Assembly: GCA_024278695.1 (NCBI GenBank)
Contig: JAJRSR010000131.1
Span: 1-41,338, forward strand
Direction: 5' to 3'
DNA length: 41,338 bases
Origin: Planctomycetota bacterium
GTDB taxonomy: Bacteria; Planctomycetota; Phycisphaerae; UBA1845
The translations under genes were made by a program, and so were the position numbers. Below are positions 8,053 through 16,318 of this stretch, in pieces (within the stretch, counting starts at the first letter, position 1; each line of letters opens with the position of its first letter). The notes beneath the pieces are model-generated. The model did not search any database. It was not told where the DNA came from and saw only the letters and a list, made by a program, of their open reading frames with translations.

Positions 8053-8876
8053 GTCCGCTCGATTACGTCCAAGCCGTGGTGCTCGGTATGGTTCAGGGGT
8101 TGACCGAGTTTCTTCCGGTCAGCAGCAGCGCCCATCTCGCGATCGTGCAGCACTATTTTCGGCTCGAGCCGGAAGGTGCCGTCATGCTGCTCTTCGATGT
8201 CTTCGCTCATCTCGGCACGCTGGTCGCTGTGGGGCTCGTGTTCACCAAACCCATCGCCCGATTCGCGACGCGGCTTATCGCAGAAACATCTTTCTCTTGG
8301 CGACGCCCACGCTACGCGTGGCGCATCGCGATGCTTGCGTTTGCGGCGTCTGTCCCCACCGCCATCATCGGACTCAATTTCCAGTCAACTTTCGAAGCCG
8401 CATTTAGCAAGCCGCGATGGATCGGTACAGCGCTGGTCTTGACGGGTATCATGCTCGCATTATTGGCAAAAGTGCCACGCGGACGGCTCGGCTGGAAGCG
8501 TTTCACCTGGTGGCATGCCGCCTTGGTCGGTTTGGCACAAGGGTTGGCCGTGTTTCCGGGAATATCCCGAAGCGGCGCAACCATCTGCTTCGCGTCGTAT
8601 TTGGGGCTTCGTCGTCGCTGGGCAGCGGAGTTTAGCTTCTTGATCGCGGCACCGGCCATCCTCGGCGGCACGCTCCTTAAACTCCGCGATACGTTCCAGC
8701 TTCCGAGTGAAACGATTGACGCCATCCCCATAGGACCGGTCGCAGTGGGCAGCATCGTATCCTTCGTCGTTGGGATCGGTGCGCTGCTTCTGTTGCTCGG
8801 TGCGGTGCGTCGCGCGAAGCTGCATTATTTCTCGGCGTATTGCTTAGCGGTCGGCGCACTGATGATGCTGGCCTAA
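8049..8876 (+). CDS. uppP: Undecaprenyl-diphosphatase
   Basis: A 275-residue multi-spanning membrane phosphatase that recycles undecaprenyl diphosphate to the monophosphate carrier for cell-wall and polysaccharide synthesis. Signature regions: the Q16-x3-E20 motif with VSSSAHL at residues 15-30 (QGLTEFLPVSSSAH), and PGISRSGAT, which holds the catalytic-site arginine. The GTG at 8049 gives the normal BacA/UppP length and overlaps the pgsA stop as GTGA, indicating translational coupling. A much longer upstream frame lies wholly inside pgsA and is not used. Confidence 0.94.
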   Translation: MSPLDYVQAVVLGMVQGLTEFLPVSSSAHLAIVQHYFRLEPEGAVMLLFDVFAHLGTLVAVGLVFTKPIARFATRLIAETSFSWRRPRYAWRIAMLAFAASVPTAIIGLNFQSTFEAAFSKPRWIGTALVLTGIMLALLAKVPRGRLGWKRFTWWHAALVGLAQGLAVFPGISRSGATICFASYLGLRRRWAAEFSFLIAAPAILGGTLLKLRDTFQLPSETIDAIPIGPVAVGSIVSFVVGIGALLLLLGAVRRAKLHYFSAYCLAVGALMMLA

Positions 8877-8909
8877 TCGAATGTCAGCATAGTGGCACCC
8901 ACGCAGCAG

Positions 8910-9076
8910 GGGTGCCCCATTCTTCGGGTACGCCCGAAGGGTGGGGGACGGGGTTCAACGTGATTCAGGCAGGCGAGCGACAAAGCTGATTCGCTCGGTC
9001 CTTCGCCCACCCTTCGCCGCGCGAAGCCTGGGGCACCCGCGAACGCCTCCGAGCCGCGTGGCTTTAGCCCACGCGG
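8910..9076. repeat. REP-like hairpin repeat cluster, copy 4 (composite)
   Basis: Three hairpin modules lie between the convergent uppP and ferritin-like genes. At 8910-8949, GGGTGCCCCAT and GTGGGGGAC frame a perfect 7-bp stem, CTTCGGG tacg CCCGAAG. At 9005-9038 the same kind of unit is inverted (GGGTGCCCCA on the minus strand) with CTTCGC/GCGAAG. At 9054-9076, CCGCGTGG and CCACGCGG enclose CTTTAGC, the GGCTTTAGCC core of the other copies. The paired inverted arrangement resembles a BIME. Confidence 0.6.
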
Positions 9077-9123
9077 TACCGCAGTCGCCAACCGACACCC
9101 ACTATGAGAATAATGAAACCGCT

Positions 9124-9558
9124 CTAGGAAGGGACTTTCGTCGCGCCCAAGGTGGCGAGCGCATCAAGTTCTCTTTCGTGGGCTAACAGGAAACGGCTCA
9201 CCATCTCGGCCGTCTCAGTGTCGTCGCTAACACGCTCGCCCGCGGCACGGTATTTGGCCACCAGACGCTCATGATCGGCCATCAGTCGCGGTAACACGCG
9301 GTGCAATTCCTGAAAGTGCAAATCGGCAGACTCGAGACTACCACAACGCAACCGTGGCTCACCGCCAAGACGACTCACCCGCCCTGCCAACGCCCGCTGG
9401 CACGTTGTCGATTGTGCCAACATCTGATCCGCCAACTGTGCCATAACCACCGACGGACTCGACACATAGACGATAGACTCAAACAAACGGGGCGCAATCG
9501 CTCGCTGCTCGGCCGCGAGCAACTCGTTAAGCACAGCCAGGACGGTCTGTTGGCTCAT
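9124..9558 (-). CDS. Ferritin-like four-helix protein, last gene of the nuo operon
   Basis: A 144-residue, all-helical protein. LLAAEQRAIAPRLFES, LMADHERLVAKY and FLLAHERELDAL resemble ferritin-like/rubrerythrin helices with Glu and His at ligand-like spacing. The second helix reads QMLAQSTTCQRAL, where a canonical ExxH pair is missing, so a normal di-iron site may be incomplete. Its ATG overlaps the nuoN TGA (ATGA), so it is co-translated with complex I. It might handle iron or peroxide near the complex, but this is an inference; the family assignment is from pattern only. Confidence 0.55.
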   Translation of the reverse strand: MSQQTVLAVLNELLAAEQRAIAPRLFESIVYVSSPSVVMAQLADQMLAQSTTCQRALAGRVSRLGGEPRLRCGSLESADLHFQELHRVLPRLMADHERLVAKYRAAGERVSDDTETAEMVSRFLLAHERELDALATLGATKVPS

Positions 9559-11183
9559 TGCCCCGCCTCCTGGTCAGCAACCGCAAGCGACTCATGCGAG
9601 ACCGGCGACGTAACCGTAACGGAATACAAGCTGGTCGAAAAACCCGCAACCCGTTCCTTAAACGGGCCTGCCGCGAAGAACAGCACGAGCAGCACGACCG
9701 CACAAACGTTGACCAAGGCAAGCCCGGACAACGGCGAACTGAAAGCGGGGCGCCTGCCGGAATCACGTATCCCCATCTGCACGACGATCCGCATGTAGTA
9801 GTAAAGACTGATAAGCGTGTTCACCGAAGCGACGACCACGAGCGACCAACCGAGCAACGTACCCGTCTGCCCCAGCGCGACCAGAATCCACCACTTGCCG
9901 ATGAAGCCGGCCATCGGCGGCATGCCGATCAGCGACATCAACGCGATGACCATCGGCACCGCCAAGAGCGGCGAGCGACGGATCAACCCATTGAACCCCT
10001 CAATATCGTCCGTACCCGCCTCCCAAGAGACCATTGCCGTGACGCCAAACGCACAAAGATTCATGAACATGTAGATCACGATGTACATGAGCATCGCCGA
10101 CATACCCGCCCCTGCGCCTGAGGCGCTGGGGTGAATAAAAACGGCCGTCGCCATCATCATATAGCCGGCATGCGCGATCGACGAGTAGGCCAGCATCCGT
10201 TTGACGCTTTGCTGCTTGTAAGCGGCGAAGTTTCCGACCGTTGCGGTAACTGCGGCAAGGACGCCGATTACCCAAGCGAGCGGTGTCAGCAGATTCATAT
10301 TGAGCTCAGACGGCACGGCCGCACACATCATCGACATGAAACGCGCCAGCATGACCAAGCCGGCCGCCTTGCTCGCGACACTGAGCCATGTGGTCACTTC
10401 GATCTTGGCACCCTGGAACGCATCCGGGCACCAGAAGTGAAACGGCACAGCCGAAATCTTGAACGCGATGCCCACGAACACGCAGGAGAGCGCCACACCG
10501 AGCAGGGTCACGTTTGCGCCGCCGCTCATCTGTGCCACCGTAAAGGCGGCGATCTCCGTCATGCTCAGACTGCCGACCAAACCGTAAACCAAACTCGTAC
10601 CGTAGAGCATGATCGCCGCACACACCGCACCGAAAATCATATACTTCAGCGACGCCTCAGCACCGACGCGATCACGCTTGTCGAAGCCGACAATGGCATA
10701 ACTGGGAATGGATGCCATTTCAATGGCGATCACCATCGTCAAAAGGTTGGCCGAACTGACCATGAGCGACATGCCCAGGGCGCTGCCTATCAGTAAAATG
10801 AAAAACTCCGGGGCATTGCGCTCGGTCCGGGCGGAACCCATCAACCACAGCAGACTCACACCCGCGAGAAAGACCATGAGCAGTAGCTGAAAACCGACGG
10901 AGAGCTTGTCCGCAACCAGTAAACCGAGAAACGGCTCTGCGGAGAACCCGCTCACCGCCGCATCGCCGACCGTACCCATCACCCGCCACGCCAGGAAAAA
11001 CGTGACCGCAATGCCGAAGGAAGCCGCGACCGAAATGGTCCTGGTACCGCGACCGATGACAATCGGACACGCCACGATCAGGAGCATCGTGCAGACCATC
11101 GCGATCATCGGCGAGAACAGAAACAAGTCCCTGCCGACGTCAAACGCTTCCCACAAATTGGTTTGTCCCAAGAGGCTGTTCAT
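9555..11183 (-). CDS. nuoN: NADH-quinone oxidoreductase subunit N
   Basis: A 542-residue antiporter-like membrane subunit of complex I, one of three proton-pumping modules. Family marks: IEMASIPSYAIVGF with the conserved Glu, KISAVPFHFWCPDAFQGA around the discontinuous helix, VKRMLAYSSIAHAGYMMM, and a late MPPMAGFIGKWW containing the lysine-bearing helix. ATG 11183 lies 19 bases after nuoM. A downstream ferritin-like gene overlaps its stop. Numerous hydrophobic segments fit about 14 helices. Confidence 0.95.
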   Translation of the reverse strand: MNSLLGQTNLWEAFDVGRDLFLFSPMIAMVCTMLLIVACPIVIGRGTRTISVAASFGIAVTFFLAWRVMGTVGDAAVSGFSAEPFLGLLVADKLSVGFQLLLMVFLAGVSLLWLMGSARTERNAPEFFILLIGSALGMSLMVSSANLLTMVIAIEMASIPSYAIVGFDKRDRVGAEASLKYMIFGAVCAAIMLYGTSLVYGLVGSLSMTEIAAFTVAQMSGGANVTLLGVALSCVFVGIAFKISAVPFHFWCPDAFQGAKIEVTTWLSVASKAAGLVMLARFMSMMCAAVPSELNMNLLTPLAWVIGVLAAVTATVGNFAAYKQQSVKRMLAYSSIAHAGYMMMATAVFIHPSASGAGAGMSAMLMYIVIYMFMNLCAFGVTAMVSWEAGTDDIEGFNGLIRRSPLLAVPMVIALMSLIGMPPMAGFIGKWWILVALGQTGTLLGWSLVVVASVNTLISLYYYMRIVVQMGIRDSGRRPAFSSPLSGLALVNVCAVVLLVLFFAAGPFKERVAGFSTSLYSVTVTSPVSHESLAVADQEAGQ

Positions 11184-11202
11184 TACTGCTGATTCACTTC
11201 CA

Positions 11203-12879
11203 CTAGCCGATCAATCCGCCGCTCACCGCCGACTGCGACACCATCGCGATCGCGTTGGTTACTTGTTGCAGCATCAGGTCCAAGGTGCCGTTGGTGAAGT
11301 TAAACACCGTCTGCGTGGGGAAGATCCCCAACGCAATGCAAAGTACCGCGAGTGATGCGAGAATAAAGGTCTCGCGTCCCGACACGTCCAAATAGCCTTT
11401 GTATTCCTCGCGTTCCTTGCCGAGGTAGACCCGGCGGATGAGCCACAAAATATACGCCGCCGTCAAGATCACACTGGCGGCCGCGATGATCGCCAAGGGG
11501 TAGGCCCACGGGTACTTCGCACCGGCGTCGAACGTACCAAGTAGCACCCACACCTCACCAATGAACCCGCACATGCCGGGCAAACCAAGCGACGCGAAGA
11601 ATCCGATCGTGGCCATCGTGCCATAGCGCGGCATCGTCAGCCAGAGCCCGCCAAAACGGTTGATCTCACGGTGGTGGGCACGGTCATAGATCACACCGAC
11701 CAAGAAGAAGCACATCGGTGAGCTGATCCCGTGGGCGATCATCTGAAACATCGCCCCCTGGAAGCCGGCCTTGGTCATCACCGCAATCCCCAGCAGCACG
11801 AACCCCATGTGCGACACGGAACTGTAGGCCACCAGCCGCTTGAAGTCCGTCTGCGCCAAAGCGCACAACCCGCCATAGATAATGCTGATAACACCGACGC
11901 AGGCCAAGACGTACGCCCACACCTCTCCGCCGGTAGGAAAAATCGGATAGCAGAGCCGTAGAAAACCATACCCGCCCATCTTCAGGAGCACGCCCGCAAG
12001 GATCATACTCACCGGCGTGGGGGCCTGGACGTGAGCGTCCGGCAGCCAGGTGTGGAACGGGAAAATCGGCAGCTTGATCGCAAAACCGATGAACAAGAAC
12101 ATGAACATCACAGTCGCAAACTTCATCCCCAGAAACAACGTGGACCCGGAGGCGAAGTAGGACTGAATCGTCGGGCAGGTCGCCAACTCGATCAGATCAA
12201 ACGTGCCGTGTTGCAGCATCACGCCTTCGAGGTAGCCGCTGGCGACCGATCCACCAGCCGCCGCGATCGCATCCCCGCTGTAGAAGAACATGGCCACCAA
12301 CGCCACGAGCATGAGTACGGAACCGGCCAACGTGAACAAGAAAAACTTGATCGCGGCGTACTCCTTCCGCTCGCCACCCCACACGCCGATGAGAAAATAC
12401 ATCGGCAGCAGCATCACTTCCCAGAAAATGTAGAACAGGAAGAAATCCAGCGCGACAAATACGCCGAGCATGCCCGTCTCAAGCAGCAAGAACAGGAAGA
12501 AATAAGCCCGGATGCCCTTGTTCACCTTCCAACTGTTAAAGTTCCAACTCGCGAGGCACGCGAGAAACGACACGAGCGTCGTCAGCACGACAAGCGGGAA
12601 CGCCAGACCGTCCACCCCGAGGAAGAACTCAATCGAAAAGCTATCGCCCATGATCCACGGCAAGCGGATCACATGGTGCAGCGTGCCGTAGCTGGTGCCG
12701 AAGATCGCTGTGGCATCACTGCCGCCGCCCCCCAAAAACGTCGGGAACAGCCAGAGCGATAGCCCGAGCGTCGCCGCCGAACTAAGCACGGCCACCTGCC
12801 GCACCAAGTTCTTGGGCACCACCAAGCACGCCACGGCGCCGAGCATCGGAAGGAACACAATGGCCGTTAACAGATTCAT
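11203..12879 (-). CDS. nuoM: NADH-quinone oxidoreductase subunit M
   Basis: A 558-residue antiporter-like pump subunit. Visible motifs: FYIFWEVMLLPMYFLIG with the key Glu in helix 5, AIKLPIFPFHTWLPDAHVQAP with the central Lys, VAYSSVSHMGFVLLG, and MCGFIGEVWV, where the distal residue is Glu as in other NuoM. I use ATG 12879 (MNLLTAIVFLPMLGAV), preceded by an AAGGGTGG-like site; the frame continues upstream to 12936 without similarity. It lies 84 bases after nuoL and 19 before nuoN. Confidence 0.95.
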   Translation of the reverse strand: MNLLTAIVFLPMLGAVACLVVPKNLVRQVAVLSSAATLGLSLWLFPTFLGGGGSDATAIFGTSYGTLHHVIRLPWIMGDSFSIEFFLGVDGLAFPLVVLTTLVSFLACLASWNFNSWKVNKGIRAYFFLFLLLETGMLGVFVALDFFLFYIFWEVMLLPMYFLIGVWGGERKEYAAIKFFLFTLAGSVLMLVALVAMFFYSGDAIAAAGGSVASGYLEGVMLQHGTFDLIELATCPTIQSYFASGSTLFLGMKFATVMFMFLFIGFAIKLPIFPFHTWLPDAHVQAPTPVSMILAGVLLKMGGYGFLRLCYPIFPTGGEVWAYVLACVGVISIIYGGLCALAQTDFKRLVAYSSVSHMGFVLLGIAVMTKAGFQGAMFQMIAHGISSPMCFFLVGVIYDRAHHREINRFGGLWLTMPRYGTMATIGFFASLGLPGMCGFIGEVWVLLGTFDAGAKYPWAYPLAIIAAASVILTAAYILWLIRRVYLGKEREEYKGYLDVSGRETFILASLAVLCIALGIFPTQTVFNFTNGTLDLMLQQVTNAIAMVSQSAVSGGLIG

Positions 12880-12963
12880 CCCAAAACCACCCTTGTGACA
12901 GAACCACCTAGCCGCAGCACTGCGTTCTCGCAGCACCGCCTTCTTACGCCAAAGCCCAACAAC

Positions 12964-15330
12964 CTACCCACCTAACGAGGCAACCGAGGGAATCAGGAGC
13001 CGATGGCTCGGCTCGGGCTTGAACACTAAAATCAAAATGACCACCGCAGCAACCATCGCGGCGAACATGACATAACTGCGAATGCGCCCCGTCTGCGGGC
13101 TACGAACCACATCGGAAACATCCAGCGACGTTTTCGAGATACCGTTCACGATGCCATCGACACCGTGCACATCCACAAACCGACCAATGAACACCGCGAA
13201 CCGCTCCGTCGCGCTGCCGAGCAGGTTGTACGCGAGATCGAGCACCCAGGTGTCAAAAAACCGCGCGACCGTGGCCACGACCAAACAGCCCTTGATCCAC
13301 ACCAAGTGGTACAGTTCGTCAATAAAGTACTTCTTTTCCAACAACGTATGCAGCGGGCCGGCCGTCCGCTTGATCTTTTCTGCCACATCCAAACCGCGAC
13401 CGTAGATCCCGATCGCCAACGCAAAACCCGCAACGAACGAGCCGCCCACAGCATAAACAAGGTAGCTGTGCGCGGCGCTCATGGCCGGGGTATGGGTGGT
13501 GCCATCAATCGCCAACACCATCGCTGCGTCCGTCGCATCAGGTGCAGCGTGAGCAAAAAGATCACGAAATACGAAATAACTGGCGAAGGCCGTACCACCA
13601 GCGAGAACCGCAAGCGGGATATACATCATCGGCGTCTCGTGCGCGTGGTCGTACACGTGCTGATCGCGGGGCTTGCCCATGAATGTCATCCACCACGCCC
13701 GCATCATGTAAAACGGCGTGATGTATGCGGTAGCCAATGCCAGATAGAACATCCATTTCGGCAGCGGCGGCGTGTTCTCGAAGATAGCCGCCTTACCCGT
13801 AGCGTGCGATCCGCCGTGAGCGCTGGCCCCATGCGCGGTTGAACCGTGACCAGAATCACCGTGAGCCGGATCAGAAGCGAGAATCACACGTGACGCTCCA
13901 ACCTTGACCGCAGACGCGTGCTCATCGGAACCGTGCCCACCGCCGTGGCCTTCCTCTACGCGTTCGTATGACGTCCATTCATGCGAACGCACATAGGCGA
14001 CGGCCAGAATCTCGTCTTTACTGAAAAATCCGCCAAGCCCAATGCCCGCACCACCAACCTTCACACCCGCAATACCCGCGCCGGAAATCGCCAGCACGCC
14101 GATGAAAAACGTCCAACACGTTACGGGCATTTTCTTGCGAAGCCCGCCCATCCGGCGCATGTCCTGCACATGGTGGCAGCCTTCGATCACCTGTCCGCTG
14201 CCGAGGAACAACATCGCCTTGAAGAACGCGTGCGTCACAAGATGAAACAGCGCAGCGACCCAGGCACCGCAGCCCATACCGAAAATCATGTAGCCAAGCT
14301 GCGAGAGCGTCGAGTACGCCAGACATTTCTTGATATCAACTTGCACCAGCGCGATCAGCGCCATCAACGTGAGCGTGATGCAGCCGATGGCCGCGACGAA
14401 CATCAACGCCTCCGGCGTCATCAATCTAAAAACCCGCGCGACGAGATAAACACCAGCCGCCACCATCGTAGCGGCGTGGATCAGCGCACTCACCGGGGTG
14501 GGGCCGGCCATCGCGTCCGGAAGCCATACATGCAACGGGAACTGAGCGCTCTTGCCCATCGCCCCGCAGAACAGCCCGATGCCGAGAATCGTCGCAAGGC
14601 TCCAGCCGAACATGGTGAAACCGCTGGCGAAGATACCTGAGCCCGCAGCGTACTGCTCGCCAAAAACCACAGCGGCCTGATCGAGATCGAGCGTCTTGAG
14701 ATGGAAGAACACCAGCATCATGCCGATCAAGAAACCGAAGTCACCCACACGGTTGGTGACAAACGCCTTGATCTGAGCGTACTGCGGCGTCGGCTCGTGG
14801 AAGTAGAAACCGATCAGCAGGTAACTGCACAGACCCACTAGCTCCCAAAAGATAAACAAGAACAGCAAGTTGCTGCTCACAACAAGCCCGAGCATGGAAA
14901 ACGCGAACAGCGACAGATACGCGAAGAACCGCCAGTACTTTCGCTTACCATCCACCTCATCACTGTGCCCGGACATGTAGCCGATGCTGAAAAAGAAAAT
15001 CCAAAACGCGATGAACGTCACCATGAAGAACATGGCAATCGTGAGTGAATCAAGCTTGATGCCGATGTCAATACTCACGCCGCCGATCGTCGCCCAGTGG
15101 AACCGCGCGGCGTTCTCAGTCAGCGCGGCGCGCGTGGCATCATCCACCCTGAGCCAACAGAGGAGCACATAGGTGGCCAGCACCAGCGGCACGCCCATAC
15201 CGGTCACCAGCGCAAACCAGCCGGCCCCAGGCTTGCCCAAGACGCGTCCCCCAAAGACCAGCAACCAAAAGCCGATCATGGGCGACAGCACGCCGAGCGC
15301 CAAACAGATTTCGTAAGTGTGTCCCGTCAT
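12964..15330 (-). CDS. nuoL: NADH-quinone oxidoreductase subunit L with a His-rich insertion
   Basis: A 788-residue distal pump subunit, far longer than the roughly 610-660 usual for NuoL. Functional residues are in place: Glu163 in FWELVGLCSY, Lys260 in MGKSAQFPLHVWLPDAMAGP, and Lys438 in GFFSKDEIL. The extra length is mostly a loop at residues ~450-515 rich in His, Gly, Ser and Ala, just before the helix starting WMFYLALATAY. The C-terminus has the long amphipathic-helix region and final membrane anchor. Start ATG 15330 (MTGHTYEICL) leaves a 14-base gap to nuoK; an in-frame start at 15411 would overlap nuoK. Confidence 0.94.
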   Translation of the reverse strand: MTGHTYEICLALGVLSPMIGFWLLVFGGRVLGKPGAGWFALVTGMGVPLVLATYVLLCWLRVDDATRAALTENAARFHWATIGGVSIDIGIKLDSLTIAMFFMVTFIAFWIFFFSIGYMSGHSDEVDGKRKYWRFFAYLSLFAFSMLGLVVSSNLLFLFIFWELVGLCSYLLIGFYFHEPTPQYAQIKAFVTNRVGDFGFLIGMMLVFFHLKTLDLDQAAVVFGEQYAAGSGIFASGFTMFGWSLATILGIGLFCGAMGKSAQFPLHVWLPDAMAGPTPVSALIHAATMVAAGVYLVARVFRLMTPEALMFVAAIGCITLTLMALIALVQVDIKKCLAYSTLSQLGYMIFGMGCGAWVAALFHLVTHAFFKAMLFLGSGQVIEGCHHVQDMRRMGGLRKKMPVTCWTFFIGVLAISGAGIAGVKVGGAGIGLGGFFSKDEILAVAYVRSHEWTSYERVEEGHGGGHGSDEHASAVKVGASRVILASDPAHGDSGHGSTAHGASAHGGSHATGKAAIFENTPPLPKWMFYLALATAYITPFYMMRAWWMTFMGKPRDQHVYDHAHETPMMYIPLAVLAGGTAFASYFVFRDLFAHAAPDATDAAMVLAIDGTTHTPAMSAAHSYLVYAVGGSFVAGFALAIGIYGRGLDVAEKIKRTAGPLHTLLEKKYFIDELYHLVWIKGCLVVATVARFFDTWVLDLAYNLLGSATERFAVFIGRFVDVHGVDGIVNGISKTSLDVSDVVRSPQTGRIRSYVMFAAMVAAVVILILVFKPEPSHRLLIPSVASLGG

Positions 15331-15344
15331 ACGTCGCTTTCGCG

Positions 15345-15659
15345 CTAGCCTTGAAGCCTCGAAGCCCGGTCCACGTCGACCGTGCCCAGGTTTGAATATA
15401 CGTTGATGCAAATCCCGACGGCAATCGCCGCCTCAGCGGCGGCCAACACGATCACGAACAGCGCCGTGATCTGTCCGTCCAGCTTCTGCCCGCCCAAGTA
15501 ACGATCAAACGCGACCAGATTGACGGTCGCACTGTTAAGCACAAGCTCCACGCCGATCAAAATCCCGATCGCGTTCCGCTTGGTCATCATGGTGTACAGC
15601 CCGGCGCAAAACAGCACGACGGCCACGATGAGATAATGAGTTAAACCAATCGTCAACAT
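15345..15659 (-). CDS. nuoK: NADH-quinone oxidoreductase subunit K
   Basis: A 104-residue three-helix membrane subunit. The two conserved membrane glutamates are visible, in LIGVELVLNSATVNLVAF (Glu38) and AAAEAAIAVG (about residue 74), which relay protons between the quinone site and the pumps. The start lies 3 bases after the nuoJ stop, so translation is coupled. Confidence 0.95.
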   Translation of the reverse strand: MLTIGLTHYLIVAVVLFCAGLYTMMTKRNAIGILIGVELVLNSATVNLVAFDRYLGGQKLDGQITALFVIVLAAAEAAIAVGICINVYSNLGTVDVDRASRLQG

Positions 15660-15662
15660 GGT

Positions 15663-16271
15663 TCAGTTCTTTTCCTGACGCGCCAAATGCGCCGCCCCGA
15701 CCATCACCACCATCAACAACACACCCGCAACCTCAAACGGCACGAGGTACGTCGTGAGCAGCGTCTTGCCAAGTTGATCCATCGTAGCACCGGCGACGAC
15801 GCCCTCCGCGCTGTGCCATTCGGTCCGCATCAGCACGACACACAAACTCACCGCAAGCGTGAGCGCCACCGCAGCGGCGGCCGCCAACTCCAACTTCGGC
15901 ACATCAAACCGCGCCCAAGGGGATTTACTGGTCAGCATGACACCGAACACGAGCAGCACGAGCGTACCGCCCGCGTAAACAATCAACTGCACCGCACCGA
16001 GGAAGTTGGACGCGAGCAGGAAGTACGTCATGGCCACCCCGCCGAGCGTCACGAAAAGCCAGACGGCCATCCGCACGATGTTCTTGCTGAAGCAAACACC
16101 CAACGCCGAGCCGCACACCAAAAACGCGACCGCGTAGAACACCAACGCCTCAAGAAGCCCGCCCGGAGCCTGCGCTTCAGTCACACCGGCTGGCGTCTGA
16201 GCCAACGCCGGCACCGCCAGCAGCAACGAGGCCGCCGTGAACGCTGGAAATAATTTCTTAGGCAAAAACAT
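15663..16271 (-). CDS. nuoJ: NADH-quinone oxidoreductase subunit J with a signal-peptide-like N-terminus
   Basis: A 202-residue membrane subunit next to NuoK. FYAVAFLVCGSALGVCFSKNIVRMAVWLF and FLGAVQLIVYAGGTLVLLVFGVML are the family core, including the helix with the pi-bulge region. The first ~24 residues read like a Sec signal peptide: basic start, hydrophobic core AASLLLAV, then PALA before Gln25. This is followed by a linker before the canonical first helix. Such a presequence is not part of textbook NuoJ; it might be an extra helix or be cleaved. Confidence 0.93.
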   Translation of the reverse strand: MFLPKKLFPAFTAASLLLAVPALAQTPAGVTEAQAPGGLLEALVFYAVAFLVCGSALGVCFSKNIVRMAVWLFVTLGGVAMTYFLLASNFLGAVQLIVYAGGTLVLLVFGVMLTSKSPWARFDVPKLELAAAAAVALTLAVSLCVVLMRTEWHSAEGVVAGATMDQLGKTLLTTYLVPFEVAGVLLMVVMVGAAHLARQEKN

Positions 16272-16318
16272 TTTTCAAAACCAACCACGCGGCACGTAAC
16301 CGCCCAAGTTCAACGTCA

